Below are positions 31,383 through 44,329 of a stretch of 64,000 nt of DNA, in pieces (within the stretch, counting starts at the first letter, position 1; each line of letters begins with the position of its first letter). The notes beneath the pieces were generated by a model that searched no databases, had not been told where the DNA came from, and was given only the letters and a program-made list of their open reading frames with translations. Origin of the DNA: Pagrus major (Eukaryota > Chordata > Actinopteri > Spariformes > Sparidae); assembly GCF_040436345.1 (NCBI RefSeq), contig NC_133215.1, positions 20,529,306 through 20,593,305 on the forward strand, read 5' to 3'. The translations under genes and the position numbers were made by a program.

Positions 31383-33870
31383 ATGGCATCAGAGCCTGAG
31401 GCTTGGCAGGAAAAGGGTCCTGTCAACTCACTAGACGAGCGGGTCAATGAGTCCTGGGCGAGAGGTGAAGTGGGTGCAATCATGAGCCACGACTCCCCTC
31501 TGCAAGACAAAAAGGCACCAAGGGCAGAACCTGAAGAGGACATTGACATCCTGGAGCCTGGAGCTGAAGACGAAACTTTGGCAGATAACCAAACACTCTC
31601 AAGAACCAAAATAGCTGATGTTACTGAGTTGGAAAATCAGGAATCAACAAGAATTAGTGTTTGCACCCCCGGGGAGACAAAAGAGATTGTGACAGAATCA
31701 GAACAAGTTGCCCAACTATCAGAAGCACTACAGACTCATAGGGAATCTGAAGAGTCCGTTGATCTATGTGAGGATGTTTTACCGCCTCCTCCTGCCATCA
31801 GAGCTTTATCAACAGAAGAATGCTTTGAGACAGAGGGCTTTTCCGGTCTAGAGGGGGAGGTGGCTGAGTGGATCAGTGACGCTGAGATAATCTCAGACGC
31901 AACAGAAGGTCTCATGTCCCCTGACAGCCAGAATAGTCAAGAATGGCCACATGCACCTCCTCTCACCGAGCCATTAGATAGAGAGGATTCTTCACCTGAG
32001 GAGATGACAGGAGATAATATGACAAAAGAGGAGAATGTCACGCAGATGAACTTTTTACCAGATGGTAACAGTGAACCTGAAAATAATATGTCAGGGGCTG
32101 CAGCTTCTGTAATAAATTCAACTCATCACTCTCCCTATGACAGAAACAATTCAGATGATGAATATACTCTGTCCTCCCCTCCGTTTGCTGATGGAAGTGA
32201 GGAAGAAGAGGAAATGAGTAGTGATATTATGTCTTGTCAGCAGCAATGTTCTACACTGGATATCAGAAGCAAGCCTCTCCAACATTCATGTTCAGTTTGC
32301 ATCGAACAAACCTCACATCCACCTTCAGTTCCCTCAGTCAAACAGAGGGAGGAGCTGTTGACCCAGAGTCAATGTGAACCTGCCCCCAGGGGAGCAAACC
32401 AGGAAGCTGCACAACAGGTGCTCGGCCAGGGCTCTCCACCTTTGTCGTCCGTTGCCATGGAGCTGTCCGATCAGGGCGGGGCAGCTTCTCAAGGCTCTGG
32501 TTGTGTTGTAGCTGTGAGAGAAAGGCACAGCCGGGAGGGGGGAAGGACAGAGGGAGAAAGCGAGCAAACAGGTGGAGAGGAAGGGCATATAGAGGGTGGA
32601 CTTGAAAGGAACAAGGCACTTGAGCAGCAACAAGGCAGAGGACTGTTAAGGATTTCAAAAACAGTCCGAACACAAGAGCTTAAGACAGAAAGATACAGAT
32701 TTGTGTCTTCTAAACACACCAGGATGGAGAGTGACTCGTATGATGACAGCCAGAGTGACAGTGGAGTTTCAGCGGACTTCTCCCCATGCAGCACTTTAGA
32801 GGGCAACACTACCATCTCTACAGGCACTCCAGCAGCTGCACTCAAAGAGACTCCCATTGAGAGGGAAATCCGACGAGCTATAGAGCGTGAGCACAGCCTG
32901 AGAAGGTCCAGAGGGCTACCGAATCCGCCTACCACACCAGAGTATGTAGAAATCCCTCTAAGGAAAACTGTTCTCTGCCAGTCGTTAACTGCTAATCCTG
33001 AAAAAAGTCAAAGCAAAGACAGGCAGTTTGCAGGCAAAAAGATGCAGCATGAGATCCACGAGGAGGTTCGGAGGGAACAAGATCTGGTCAAGCTTGGAAA
33101 AGTTCCAGGCATCTATGACAAAGGCACGGTACGTCAACTTAAAGAGAAGAAGCAGCTTTTTGAGGCCTTTCAGACACCCGATGACTTAATTTTGACCGCG
33201 TCAACAAGGAGTAAGGTGACGTCCTGGTCTTCTGCCAGTGACATTTCAACCCTCGAGAACCAGGAGGACATCTCATCAACCGTAGACGGCTCAAATGTTG
33301 GGAGGAGTCTTACACAGAGCCCAAATTCAGTGAAAGGAGGGGGTTCCACTTCTCTGACTCCCCGAGGACCAGGCTTCTCTGAGAGAACAGGCTGTCAGGT
33401 CATCATCCTGGAGAATAGTCTGAGTGTCCCAGGACAGAGGCGCTACCCTACCAAACCAGAAGCACAGCCCGTCACTGTAGTTGACTCTGGACGTCCAAAC
33501 ATCTCATCATCCAGGACAGGAGAACATGGTTGGATTAAGGGTAGAGAGCAGGAACAGGAGGAGGAAGGGGCAGAGGTGGCACCCAAGGAGAACCCCTTTT
33601 TCAAGCTGCGCTCCTCAACCAATGTAGTTAAAGTGGAGCAGGACATCCGGGAGGCTCAGGAGAGGGAGAAGGAGCTTCACAAGCAAAGGATTAGTCTGTA
33701 TGGGGGCACGGAGGGTTCAAAAGGAGGGGGGATGGGAGGAGGGGGAGGACGAGGAAGGCCAGCCAGCATAGAAGGAAAGAGTCCAATGTTGTCTTCTACT
33801 TCACTAAATGGACTGGCTGTTCCTGACTCACCTGGTTCATCTTCCAGGGGGGTAACTGGACCCCCAGCAG
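31383..33870 (+). CDS. misp3: MISP/AKAP2_C-family protein, exon with start codon
   Basis: This encodes about the first 829 of 885 residues. MISP proteins bind actin and help position the mitotic spindle; MISP3 is less studied. Residues 1-480 are acidic and disordered. At about 489 is the family hallmark E-T-P-I-E-R-E-I-R-R-A, followed by H-S-L-R-R-S-R-G-L and V-E-I-P. A basic helix (E-E-V-R-R-E-Q-D-L) and L-K-E-K-K-Q-L-F-E-A-F follow. Near 750 is V-E-Q-D-I-R-E-A-Q-E-R-E-K-E-L, and near 790 a Gly-rich tract. The exon opens at an acceptor ending 31316; the ATG at 31383 lies in CACCATGG. The frame is open back to the acceptor, so an upstream coding exon cannot be excluded. The S-L-R-R-S-R-G-L run is closer to what I recall of MISP3 than of MISP. 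Confidence 0.8.
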
Positions 33871-34597
33871 GTTAGTGTATAGCACTGAGTGTTGGTCTAG
33901 GAATAAAAGTGTGTGAGGGGGGTGCAATTGATTCTGCTTGCACCCACAAGCACACACAGACAATGTGTTTGTGTGTGACTGCTTGTGTCTGGGTTTGTGT
34001 GTAATTTTTATATCTGTGGTGAGATGATGAAAACCCCCTGAAACAGCACAGTGAGCACATTATTTCATTTTTCTCATGGTCAGTGGAAAACCACAATCAG
34101 CTATCGAAACCAGTGTTATTGGTTATGAGCAATAATTTTGCACCGGAGACCATAAGCTGGCTGACAAGAAAATAAAATTCTGTAACTACACAATAAATAA
34201 AGTGCCTCGTCTGTCATATTAATTGCAAAAGTTGAGATGAGGAACAGTCATATCTCGACACTTTATTGTGTCAGCAAAGCAGCGTGATGGAAGAGTCCGA
34301 TATTCATCGGAGGTCTAAATCCAGCGTTCAAAAAGTGCTTACAATGTGTTTTTAGTTCTTGTGGTGAGATTCATAGAAACTATTCACAACAAGCGCAAAT
34401 GCGAAATACAGGGCTGCATGTACAGCCTGCTGAGAGGACGTGTATCTCTATGTCATTCCAACTTTGCTGCAATGGTACACATGTACTGTAGAGCAGTGAT
34501 TCACTTGTACCTCAGCATATACTTCTGCAGTCACAGGGGGAATATGGAAAGATTGTGGACTTGCTCAACTAATGAAAATATAGATGTGTGTGTAGTA

Positions 34598-34850
34598 TCC
34601 CACTGAGCAGGCAACGTCTGTGGACGTCCAAAACAGTTTGATATCATGTCCGTCTGGCCAGGCCATGATCTGGACGTCCACTGACAGCCAGAATTAGTCG
34701 ATAAACGACAAATAAACGTCTATACAACGTCCAGAAAAGATGTATAAAAAACTTTCATTCTGGCTCCCCAGAGGACATCTTTTAGACGTCTTGGATGTCC
34801 ATAAATGACGTCTAAAAGACGTGATCTAGACCACTTTTTGCTCACTGGGA
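34598..34850. mobile_element. TA-flanked MITE with repeated GACGTC
   Basis: Ends TCCCACTGAGCA and TGCTCACTGGGA are inverted copies, and TA lies immediately outside each end (34596-34597 and 34851-34852). The interior holds several GGACGTCC/AGACGTCT/TGACGTCT palindromes, some in inverted pairs. It is 253 bp and has no coding capacity. TA duplication suggests the Tc1/mariner group. Confidence 0.75.
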
Positions 34851-34974
34851 TATTACAATTTTGATTCAACAAAGACATTTCCATGTTCAGCTGTAACGCC
34901 TGAACATTATTTCAACTTAGGGAGTGTGTGAAAGTTACTGTAGCAAGTTACCAGCGAGCAAGTAATCAGATACA

Positions 34975-35660
34975 TTTTGAAATAGCTCAAAGTAATGAAT
35001 AAGCAGGTGAAATAACTAAAGGTATTGGATTGGTATTGGATGGACAATGGAAAAAAGAAAGGATCAACATTTACGATAACCAAAAGTAATGGAAAATAGT
35101 TAAAATAGCGAAACAGTTCAAAAATAGCTTGCTGAAAGAAGGCCAAAAGGAACAGCTAAAATAGGCTAGGTAGCGGAAAGTATTCTACATTTTGAAATGG
35201 ACGGGCCTAGCTAAAAGTAATGGATAGGCTAAACAGTTGAAATGGTTAACTTAAAGGATCGGATAAACAGTTAGCTAAAAGTAGGCTAATAGGTAAATGG
35301 TTGAAATAGCTGAAAATAAAGATTATATTTTAAAATAGATAGCTGAAAGTAGCCTAATGGATAAAGAGTCAAAATAGTTAGCCAAAAAGGATAAACACTT
35401 TAAATAGCAAAGGAGTAATGAAGTAAGTAGCCTAGTAGCCTCATGGATTCTTGAAGGCTAATTAAAAGTAATCAATAAACAGCTGAAATAGGCTAGTATC
35501 ATTGAAATAGCAAAAAGCACCAGATAAACAGTAGATTTAGCTGAAAGCACTAACAGTTGAAATGGCTAAAAGTAATGGATAAACATGTAATTAGCTGAAA
35601 ATTAGGCTTTGATGAATGAATCGTTGAAATGGCTTGCTGAAAGTGTCGTATAACAACTAA
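34975..35660 (+). repeat. Degenerate minisatellite, about 30-bp unit
   Basis: Variants of AGCTAAAAGTAATGGATAAA plus CAGTTGAAAT recur some 20 times with substitutions and small indels. The order of words (GAAAT-AGCT-AAAGTAATGG-ATAAACAG) stays the same, so it is tandem rather than dispersed. Confidence 0.75.
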
Positions 35661-36427
35661 AACTGTTCGATGAATGGCGAAAAAAATAATAGTAAGCATT
35701 GATTATCAGCTGAAGCTAAAAATAATGAATACATACCTTCCAAGTGAAGGCATGAATGCAATATTGGGCAAACAGTCCTAAAATTACATGGTAGGAAGCA
35801 ATATCAGCTTTTCTATAATCGTCTCAAATAGCATTGAGCAATAGCAATAGATTGTCGGTGTCGATAAAGTTATTTGAATACTTCAGTAGGGCAGTGCTGT
35901 GAGGGTAGGCTACATCAGACAAAAGAGGTTAGGAACTACAGGTGTACAGTATGTTTGAGTGTATGTTTGTGTGTGTTGGCAGGGAGGGTTGCCAATGTGT
36001 TTTTGTTACGTGTATGAATGAAAATGTGACCAACAACTGTGTGGCAAACTGACCAGGGTGTGCCACTCTGCACCTGAATGACAATGACTGTTGGGAAATG
36101 ATCAAGCAATCGTGTGTCATAGACTATGAGTCATAAAACCTTTTTCATATCCTTTCATTTCTGGTGCCTACTTTTTTGTTTCTATTTCATGTTCATGTTC
36201 AATCAAGTACATTTCTTCTCCCTAATTCCCTCTGCATTGCTGTCTGTCTCCAATCATTTCTCTCTGCTGCTTCACCGTGTTCACTTCTAATTTGATTCAA
36301 CGAGGCTTCATTGCTCACAGTGTGGAGCAAAAACAAAAGCACAGGGATAGTTTTTTTTGCCTCATTTCTGCCCTGCTCTTGCTCATCCTGCCCTCAGCCA
36401 CTTTTTTGTTCTTTCTGTCTCTTGCAG

Positions 36428-36501
36428 CACGCCAGTCGGTTGGCAAGTTCGGCTTGTGGCCCCCGGCCCAGGCTGAAGAGGAGAAGATTAACCGTCCAGA
36501 G
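36428..36501 (+). CDS. misp3: MISP-family gene, second coding exon
   Basis: A 74-base exon with acceptor CTCTTGCAG and donor GTGAGT. With the base carried from 33870 it reads ARQSVGKFGLWPPAQ and continues A-E-E-E-K-I-N-R-P-E. The phase fits both neighbours, and the content resembles the C-terminal part of the AKAP2_C domain. Confidence 0.8.
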
Positions 36502-37637
36502 GTGAGTCAGCGATCCCCGTCGCCCTATTGCAATGAAGTTGAGCGATTACAATTCCCTTCATACTAACTGCTTGCTAAATTTGACCATGGGAAAAAAACA
36601 CCAGGCCTTTTAGTGACATTATTAAGTATTTTTTGCTTGATAAATTAACACACTGACCCTACGTACACTCTACACTGGCTATAGAACATGAAAATGTAAG
36701 CAAATCACCTTCCTGAGTCTCCCTCGAATGCAGCTAACAAGATATCAGGTTCCACAATCATAAAACTTCTTTAACTGAGAGTTTACATGAATTGCAATGT
36801 TGCTTTGGGGGTTCAATTAGTCTCTCAGCAGCATGAATATGAACGCATGTTTCAAAGTGCACTAGATTGTAAAGGGTCCAATGAAGAAAGGCTGTTGGGA
36901 GGATGTCAGCATCTCTTTTGCACCAAATATGGGCCACAAACATCTGATAACACACCGAACACACAGTAAGGAGCTTATCTTTACAGATAAGGGAAGAAGG
37001 CAAACAGCCCTGAGACAGAGCGGGAGGGAAGGACTGTAGAGTGGGGTTGTGTGTGTGGGCAGGAGTGTGTGTGTGTGTGCAGTCAATAGCGGAGAAAGAG
37101 GAAAGTCAATTCAGAATCCCACTGATTTCCGTTACCTGCCTTGTGGGTCTTGCATCTCTTTGAAACTGTGGTATCTCTGATTAGAGTTGAGTGTTGCTCC
37201 GTGGCTTTAGCTCCTTAATTCAGTTTGGCATTGATATGCCGGGTTTCAGTTGCACGGCTCAGTTTGACGTTAGCATTAGTAACGTTTTGCTTTCTCTCCT
37301 CTCACTCCCTCACGCTCCCTCTCTCTGGTTATCTGCTCTCTGCACAGACCTGGTTCCTGATTACAGTTAAAGAATAAATGGAGGATTGCGGGAGAAATTG
37401 GTCTCAGTTGTTGACTTAGTCATACTGAACATGGCCCCAGATCACAGTCGCATTAACCTCCCTCTGACTAACAGAGCTAATGATGCTCATCCAGAGAGAT
37501 GTCTTTTTTATCTTTTTCCTCCTTTTTCCTGTGATGGCTTATTGGTCTACTACTCTCACACGTCTGATGTCTGTCTTCCTGTTTCTTTTACATTGCAGTC
37601 ACCACTCACTGCTGCTTATTCCCATCTTTTCACCCAG
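36502..37637. other. MISP-family intron
   Basis: Non-coding sequence with a (GT)n-rich stretch at 37050-37080. The frames at 36758-37086 are unsupported. Confidence 0.6.
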
Positions 37638-37733
37638 GTCCTCCACAGTCCCCGGACCCCCAGACAGAAGACCCCTCTGGTACAACGCTGGGAGTCAGGC
37701 CTTGTCAACGGACACAATGAGGAAGACGACTGA
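37638..37733 (+). CDS. misp3: MISP-family gene, last coding exon
   Basis: It reads VLHSPRTPRQKTPLVQRWES then G-L-V-N-G-H-N-E-E-D-D and a TGA stop. The K-x-P-L-x-x-R-W-E-S/A-G pattern followed by an acidic end is the shared C-terminus of the MISP and AKAP2 families. The acceptor is TTTTCACCCAG. The 3' UTR probably ends near the AATAAA at 38340-38345. Confidence 0.85.
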   Translation, partial: VLHSPRTPRQKTPLVQRWESGLVNGHNEEDD

Positions 37734-38582
37734 TGCGATGTCGAGGTGTTCAACTGAAGGAGGGCAGAAGAGGCTCACCCAGACCTATAGTTTTTAAAAT
37801 GGAGGGCTGAAAGACTGTGATAAAAAAAAAAAGGAGAACGGTATGAGAAAAGTGGGCACAGACTAGAGGAGAGAGCGGTGACAAAGAGGAGGAAAGAGAG
37901 AATGTGAAGTGAGAAAGAGGTCAGGGATTGAGGCTACAAAGGGGGTCAGGAGGATTGGGAGCAAGGAAAAGGATTGGTGGTGGACTAAAAAACCCTGAAG
38001 AGTCCTTCAGCAGGGAGCAGAGAAAACGGAGGAGGAGGGCTACCTATTAGTGGGTAAGCACTTGGCCTGCGTCTTGGGCTGGAAAACTCTGAGACTAATG
38101 AATGTAAAAAGGCAAAAACTAATAATAATGATAATAATACTGCACTGAAAAGAATGTACATTTATGAAGAATGCCATGTCAAACTTAATAATGACCTATT
38201 ATTTGTTGATGAAAATAGATTTGTACAGTATCTGACCGTGAAAAGTCATCACCATTTTTATGCCTTTACAGACTTACTACACTGAGTTAAAGTTTATTAC
38301 ACCTGTACAATCAACTGCAATCCTACACAATAGCCATGCAATAAATCCCACCCTTGCATAGCTCAGTCTGTTCAGTTTTTATTGACACTGTCAACTGTGT
38401 GGTCATTTCAGAGGCTGTGGTGCGGTTGCATCGACTGCATTAAACTGAAACTTGTCTCTTATATTGACTCCATTTACATATATAGAGGGACATAAAGTTA
38501 GAAAACACCTCTCAGCATAGTGGATTCCAGTGCAGCACCAATACTCATTATAGCTGCCCAGAAGAATTCATCTCATCGTTAC

Positions 38583-38830
38583 TTAAAGGATAAGTTCACC
38601 CAAAAATTCAGTCATTATCTACTGACCGCCTTGCCTATGGAAAGTTCACAAGACATTTCTGGAGCTTCACAGGAAAACAGAGTCGCAGCATTCTCCTAAA
38701 CAACTGAAGTAGATGGGGACTTGAAAATTAAAAAAAACAACAGAATTAAATACATAAAATGGCTCCATACAGCCCGTCCACTGTAATCCAAGTCTCCATA
38801 ATCTTAAAAAGGGCTTAAAAAAACGTCTCT
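38583..38830 (+). repeat. Teleost dispersed repeat
   Basis: AAAGGATAAGTTCACCCAAA, TCAGTCATTATCTACTGACC, ACATTTCTGGAGCTTCACAG and CAACTGAAGTAGATGGGGAC follow in order. I recall this order from many percomorph loci. Class unknown. Confidence 0.5.
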
Positions 38831-40379
38831 TCATCGGCATGAGGTTGAGTAGATACTGATTGAATTTTTATTTTTCAGTGAACTTTAATCCTTTAATGAC
38901 ATTGTTGAAGTGTTTCTAATTAACTGGCAACTCAGTCTATACAGTCTTAATCCAAGAATAGCTTCTTCTTCTGTTATTTTCATGCATCACAACTGAAAGT
39001 TGGATTATAGTGCCAAAAGCACCATTTTAAAAAGTGCAAAGTTACAGGACACATATATTTTTATGTTGGAAAGTCACTTTTCAAAAATAATACATCTACA
39101 GAGCTTGTGGAAAGGTGCAGAATGAAAGTTATTTTTTCCTTATCATTATTATGATTGTGAATTAGTAATTGTCGGGTCCAAAATGATTGTTTTGTTTATC
39201 TCTGTGTAGGAATTCTGACAGTTTTACCACAGTCTTATCACAATTAGTCACAATCTTAAGTGATAGCTGCTCTATTGTTAAACATTGTTCTAATTTATTC
39301 TTTGCTTTTGGATCTGACTGAGGCAGACATAATATACAATTCTGTGATGCAGTCAGTGTTTTTCCACAAACTCATGTACCACAGTGGAGCCAGTCAGTCC
39401 ACTTTCTCTTTGTCTCCATCGGGGCCTGACCTGTTAGCACAGACACTATGTTTTTGCATCAACATAACGCCACATATCCTCCATCAATTATCTGCTTTCT
39501 GTTTTTGTCTTTATTTGGATCCACCAGACTCTCAGTGGTCAAAGAGTCATGTGTCGCCATGGATGCAGCTCTGCACTAGAAAGAAACAGCATAAATGGAC
39601 CTTTGTGTGTGTGTGTGTGTGGGTATGTGTGTGTGAGAGATCAGCAGACCACGCTTTAGTGACCTCCCAATCTCCTGTGAATAATTTATCACCTCATTCT
39701 GACTGGACGCAGCCCAGTGACATTGCTGGTACATTATTATGGTGGAGGTGCAGCAACTTAAGTGCTCAAAATTATTAATAAGCTTCATTCCTCACGAGGC
39801 ACCTTCCCTCATATAGCCACGTTGCCAGGTCCTTTACCAAAAGTCTTGGTGTCGCAGCAGGTGATGTATAGTCATTCAGCATTGTTTCTGTTTTTTCAAG
39901 AGTCAAAGATGAAGATAATTTTTTTGGCAACCTGTCCAGACAGGTCAAGAAAGACTGCACTGTCCAAGATATCGCTCTCTCTCTTCTATCTAATCTGGCT
40001 GCCTTTTCAGATATGCTGACCAACACAGAAGCCTGCACACCTGTTTATCACCTGCTCAGCTCCAAACTCATTTCCATGATATTTCATTATCACTGTCTTC
40101 CAATGTCCTGCTGGCACGGAGGCGTCGAAGCAGCATTGTGTGAGACAGACTGTGTTTGGAGGATTAGCAGCCAGTCTTGTAATGCCTCTTTGTCAAGAGG
40201 ACAAAAGTATGAAAGGAAGTGAAGGGGATGTGTATGTGTACGTGTGTGCATTTGTGTCGTTCCTAGATTTACTGTAATATGTGGGTGATTTTTGAGTGCA
40301 GGAGATGTTCTGTGTGTATTCAGATGAGCGTGTATAACTGTGTGTGGGTGTTTGTGTGTGTGTAGAAAATTGTCTCTCC

Positions 40380-40960
40380 ATCACAGTGGTGGAGTGTAAG
40401 TAAGTGTACTCATGCAAGCACTGTAATTATGTATAATTCTAAGGTACTTAAGTACTGCCATATTATGCTATTTTTACCTCACTATATTTTGCAGAGAAAT
40501 ATCAGCAGCATTTATTGTTTTCCTTGAAATGAAAGCTGAAATTTAACCCAAGTAAATATTTATTAATCAATAATGTATCATCGAAATCCTTTCATTAGCA
40601 CGTTCAGCAGACCTGCTCATGAAAGGACTCTAGAGGTAATAGTACTAGGATCCCAATTAAGTTGCATTAATTGACTCACTTCCTGCTCAAAGTGTCACCC
40701 ACTGTAAAACAGCTTTAACAGTGGTTCCTATTCGTTTTGTTCCTTTTTTTGTGTGCTGGAAACATCTGGTGGGCCGAATCAAACTCATATGGTGGGACAA
40801 CCACCACCAAGGCCCCACTTTGAGATGATGAAACTACTCAACAGCAGGTAAAGAAGTGAAAATTAGCAGCATCAAATTAACAATTTGAAAGCAGGACTGA
40901 GTGACTTTATAGTGGTATTGTTACTTCTACTTATGTAAAGTATCTGAATACTTCCACTGC
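40380..40960 (+). repeat. AAGTACTTAAGTACT-type dispersed repeat
   Basis: It opens CAGTGGTGGAGTGTAAGTAA-GTGTACTCATGCAAGCACTG and ends with GTAAAGTATCTGAATACTTC-CACTGC. A second fragment is at 45690-45870 (ACATTTACTCAAGTACTTAC). It is very common in fish by recollection. Confidence 0.5.
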
Positions 40961-43900
40961 TTCTGTACATATCATATGGCTGTAGTCGTAGAATATAGCC
41001 CTTTATGTATGTGCAACCACAATTACTTATAGCATACTATAGCATGTTTGATGCCACAGACACAGGCCTCCAGTCTCCAGTTTAAATGTGTGTGTACTGT
41101 CAACAGACAATAAAAGAGATCCACAGATTATTCTTTTGATTTCCTCATACATGAGCCTTTTGCAAATCGCAATGCTTGATGTGGGTGTGCAGCTTTGATG
41201 TTCGGGAGAAGGGGGAATAAAATGGCAGAGCTGAGTCACAGAGAATCAACATAAACCAGTGACAGCAGATTTTTATGCACTCTGTGTTTTATTGTATGAA
41301 GAGGAGGAGAGGACCAAATACTAGTGCACTGCAAATCCACATCGGCAGCGGTACATGCCTGTTAATGTGGTGTTTTGTTGAATATTATGTCCTCAAAAAA
41401 AAATCTGGAAATCAGAGCCAGTATCTTAAAACAAAACCAGATATTAAGAGAAAGTATAAACATTAAAATATGTAGTTAATTCCAGAAAATGTGGCATTTC
41501 TTGAGTCGTTCTAACAAAATACATTTTTAATACTTGGAAAAGAAGGTAAATTGACTCATTAACAAACAAAATGACTCCCTGAGATGGAGGTGGTTGCAAT
41601 ATTCATAATCATCTACCTCTGTGTGTAAGAGCCAGCAGTCATGTGGCCCGGCACACGTTGCAAACTGTCAATGATCACAGCTGGATGTACTTCCAGTCTG
41701 CCATTATTTAACCAGGTTTCATACTGACACTTTTGAAACACCTGTCAGTTTTAGTGCTTTTTCATGTTTAAATTAAATTAAACTGAATAAATTATTGGCT
41801 AAAACATAGATAAAGCATGTTTTATCTGCCCCTTTGGTAAATAAAACATGAAAAAGTGCCGTCTTAGATGCCCTTCTAGAGCTCAAAACGTTGTGAAGTG
41901 CCATCTCTTCACCATAAATACATCACAACTATCTCCGTACATATGGTGCACTTTTTATTTTTCGCCCCTGCCCCTCAAACATCCTGTGTCCGCCATTGTA
42001 AGAGCCCTTGGTTTATCTCAAAAGGACTCTGGTATCACTTGATCAATGTGTAAAACCACATTGGCAACTAATGTAGGCTGTGTTTTGTGTTGTCTGAATG
42101 TTTTCGCACATACAGTCACCTTTGCGGTGAAGAGAGCAAAATGGTTAAAAGTACTGATGAGCTAATGTGTCTGAAGTGGTCAGAAAGATGGACAAAGCAA
42201 CTACGTTTTTCTTTGTGATAATCTAGTGAAGATGATGATTTGCTTCCCAACCTAAATCCTCACTTTAGTCCTGATTTAGTAAATTAATGGAGTACATTGC
42301 ATCAGATTAAATTATGAACCCAACCTGTCTGGTAAAATGTTCAGTGTGTAGATGAAATGCCAACACCTCCCACAGTCTTAGACTTCATGTCCTACTCCTG
42401 TAGCATACGGACACAGCATGGGGTGCAATGAAAAAGGGCAATTACTGTACAATTAGTTTCGAGTTTGCGGAATGTCATTTAATAATAGACCTAACTCATA
42501 CGCACACACAGAGAATCACAGGGTGAGGCTGCCACAAGCTGGTGTGCCACTTGAACTCATCAGCATGTTGAACCTCTTATCATTATTCTGCCTCGTATTC
42601 AAACAGATCTGCCTAATGCCATTATCTGGAGCTGAATATCTTCACTGTGTGTGCATGTGCTTGCATGTGACCGCACAGGAAGAGCAAACTATGACTCAGA
42701 CATGAATATGAGCTGGACATCATGCAGGCTTCGCAGCCCTTGAGTTCATCTACGTCTGCCCTCGCTTCTCATCTTGTTTTTGTCTGTGTGTATGAAAAAG
42801 AAATGAATAAATATCTTCCCTGTGTGCTACAGAGAGAAACCCGTGTGCTGCTTCGGAGGCCAGTGAAATGTAATAAAACTCAGTACTAATACAGAATTGG
42901 CTTCTGCTGCTTCCTGAGGTACAATGACAGTCCTCTGCTGAGTTATTGTCCATCATAAAAACCACATAAACAGGTGTGAGGTGCATCTCCCTCCTGAGTC
43001 CATTTACCTTTTTACTTTCACTCAGTATTGAAGTCTCAGCACATTCACTTCGAATGTAGAAAGAAAATATAGATATGATGGTTCTTAGGGTTGGTGCTTT
43101 TCCCATGACCACATGGTGAAAGGTCAGCTGCACCTGTCAATGGCTGTTGTATCACTGTGGTGACACCAGGATTGCTTGACTTCATGTACGTCACAGTCAC
43201 ATTGTTCCAGTGAGCACAGGACCTGCTTTGTATGCTGCACTGTAGGTGTGTTTTTGGCATTCAAATTATATCTAAACGGTGCCCTCTGCAGAATATTTAG
43301 CAAAACTACAGCAGGACAATTTCAGGAAGTGGTGTTTGCGGTCTTTCCCCTCAAATCACTACACACTATATCATACAGGTATGCCAGAACATGTGGAATA
43401 TGTGAGATGCATCATCATGTGCTGGCCCCAGATTATATTTTTTATTTATTTTTTCATTTATTTTATTTAACCAGGAATAGTCCCATTGAGATTAAAATGA
43501 AGGCTGCATTTAAATGGGCATCTGAGCTAGGGCGATAGCTTGTGTGATATGCTCTGATAGGTTTAAAGCAGTCTTGTCGTGTTGGGAAGGCAGGGCAGTG
43601 CAATGACGCAAAATTAAAAAAATAATCGATAATTCCCCTCAAATGCATTAAAACCAAAGTAGCAAGCCTGTTTTGAAAATGTAAGGAGTAGACAGTACAG
43701 ATATTTGTGTTAATATGTAGCAGTGCAAAAGTAAAAAAATGTCAGAAAAATAAATACTCGTAACGAAGTATGTGTTCCCACCTCTGGAAAGGGGCCATTG
43801 CCCCCCACATCACTCCCCTGGCCGACATCGATTTAAGTTGTGGATTACTGTCAGCCAGCTCTACTCATTCATGTCCAGATGGTGAGATCCCATCGCAAGA

Positions 43901-44228
43901 TGGTCGCTAGTTTATTTATTAAATCACTATTTTAATCCCCTCATTTGATTTGGGTAATTTGTTTGCATATGTGCATTTATGTGTGTTGGTCGGTCAGTGT
44001 AACATATGACACATGTTTATATGAATAACTTGTGTTATGTGTGTAGATGTCATGTGTGTGTTTCTCTTTTTTCCTTGTAAAAAACTTTGCAAACTGGTTT
44101 GATACACAGAGTTCTATATAAATAAACTTTATTATTCAGAAAGAAAAAGTCTGGAGAGCTGAGGAAGTTAAAACTAAATGTGATGATGTTGCTCTTTGGT
44201 AGGAAACACTGGAGTTAAAGAAAAAAGA

Positions 44229-44329
44229 AAAAGAAAAATCCAAGGCGCTCCTCTGGCAGTTTGAAATAGACATCTGGCTAAAGGTTTTTTTAACCTTTTT
44301 GCCAGAAGACTGCCTTGGATTTTTCTTTT
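44229..44329. repeat. Imperfect 30-bp-arm hairpin
   Basis: 44229-44258 and 44300-44329 are inverted copies with about 3 mismatches (AAAAGAAAAATCCAAGGC shared), separated by a 41-bp loop that holds a further small inverted repeat (AAAGGTTTTTTTAACCTTTT). No larger terminal repeats were seen. Confidence 0.7.

Larger units (their letters stand above)
33871..36427. other. MISP-family intron with MITE and minisatellite
   Basis: The intron starts GTTAGT and ends TCTCTTGCAG. It holds a TA-flanked MITE (34598-34850) and a long degenerate tandem repeat (34975-35660). Nothing coding was seen. Confidence 0.7.

Noticed and set aside
32334-32935. Minus-strand frames over the MISP-family exon
   Set aside because: Antisense of a long, proven coding exon.
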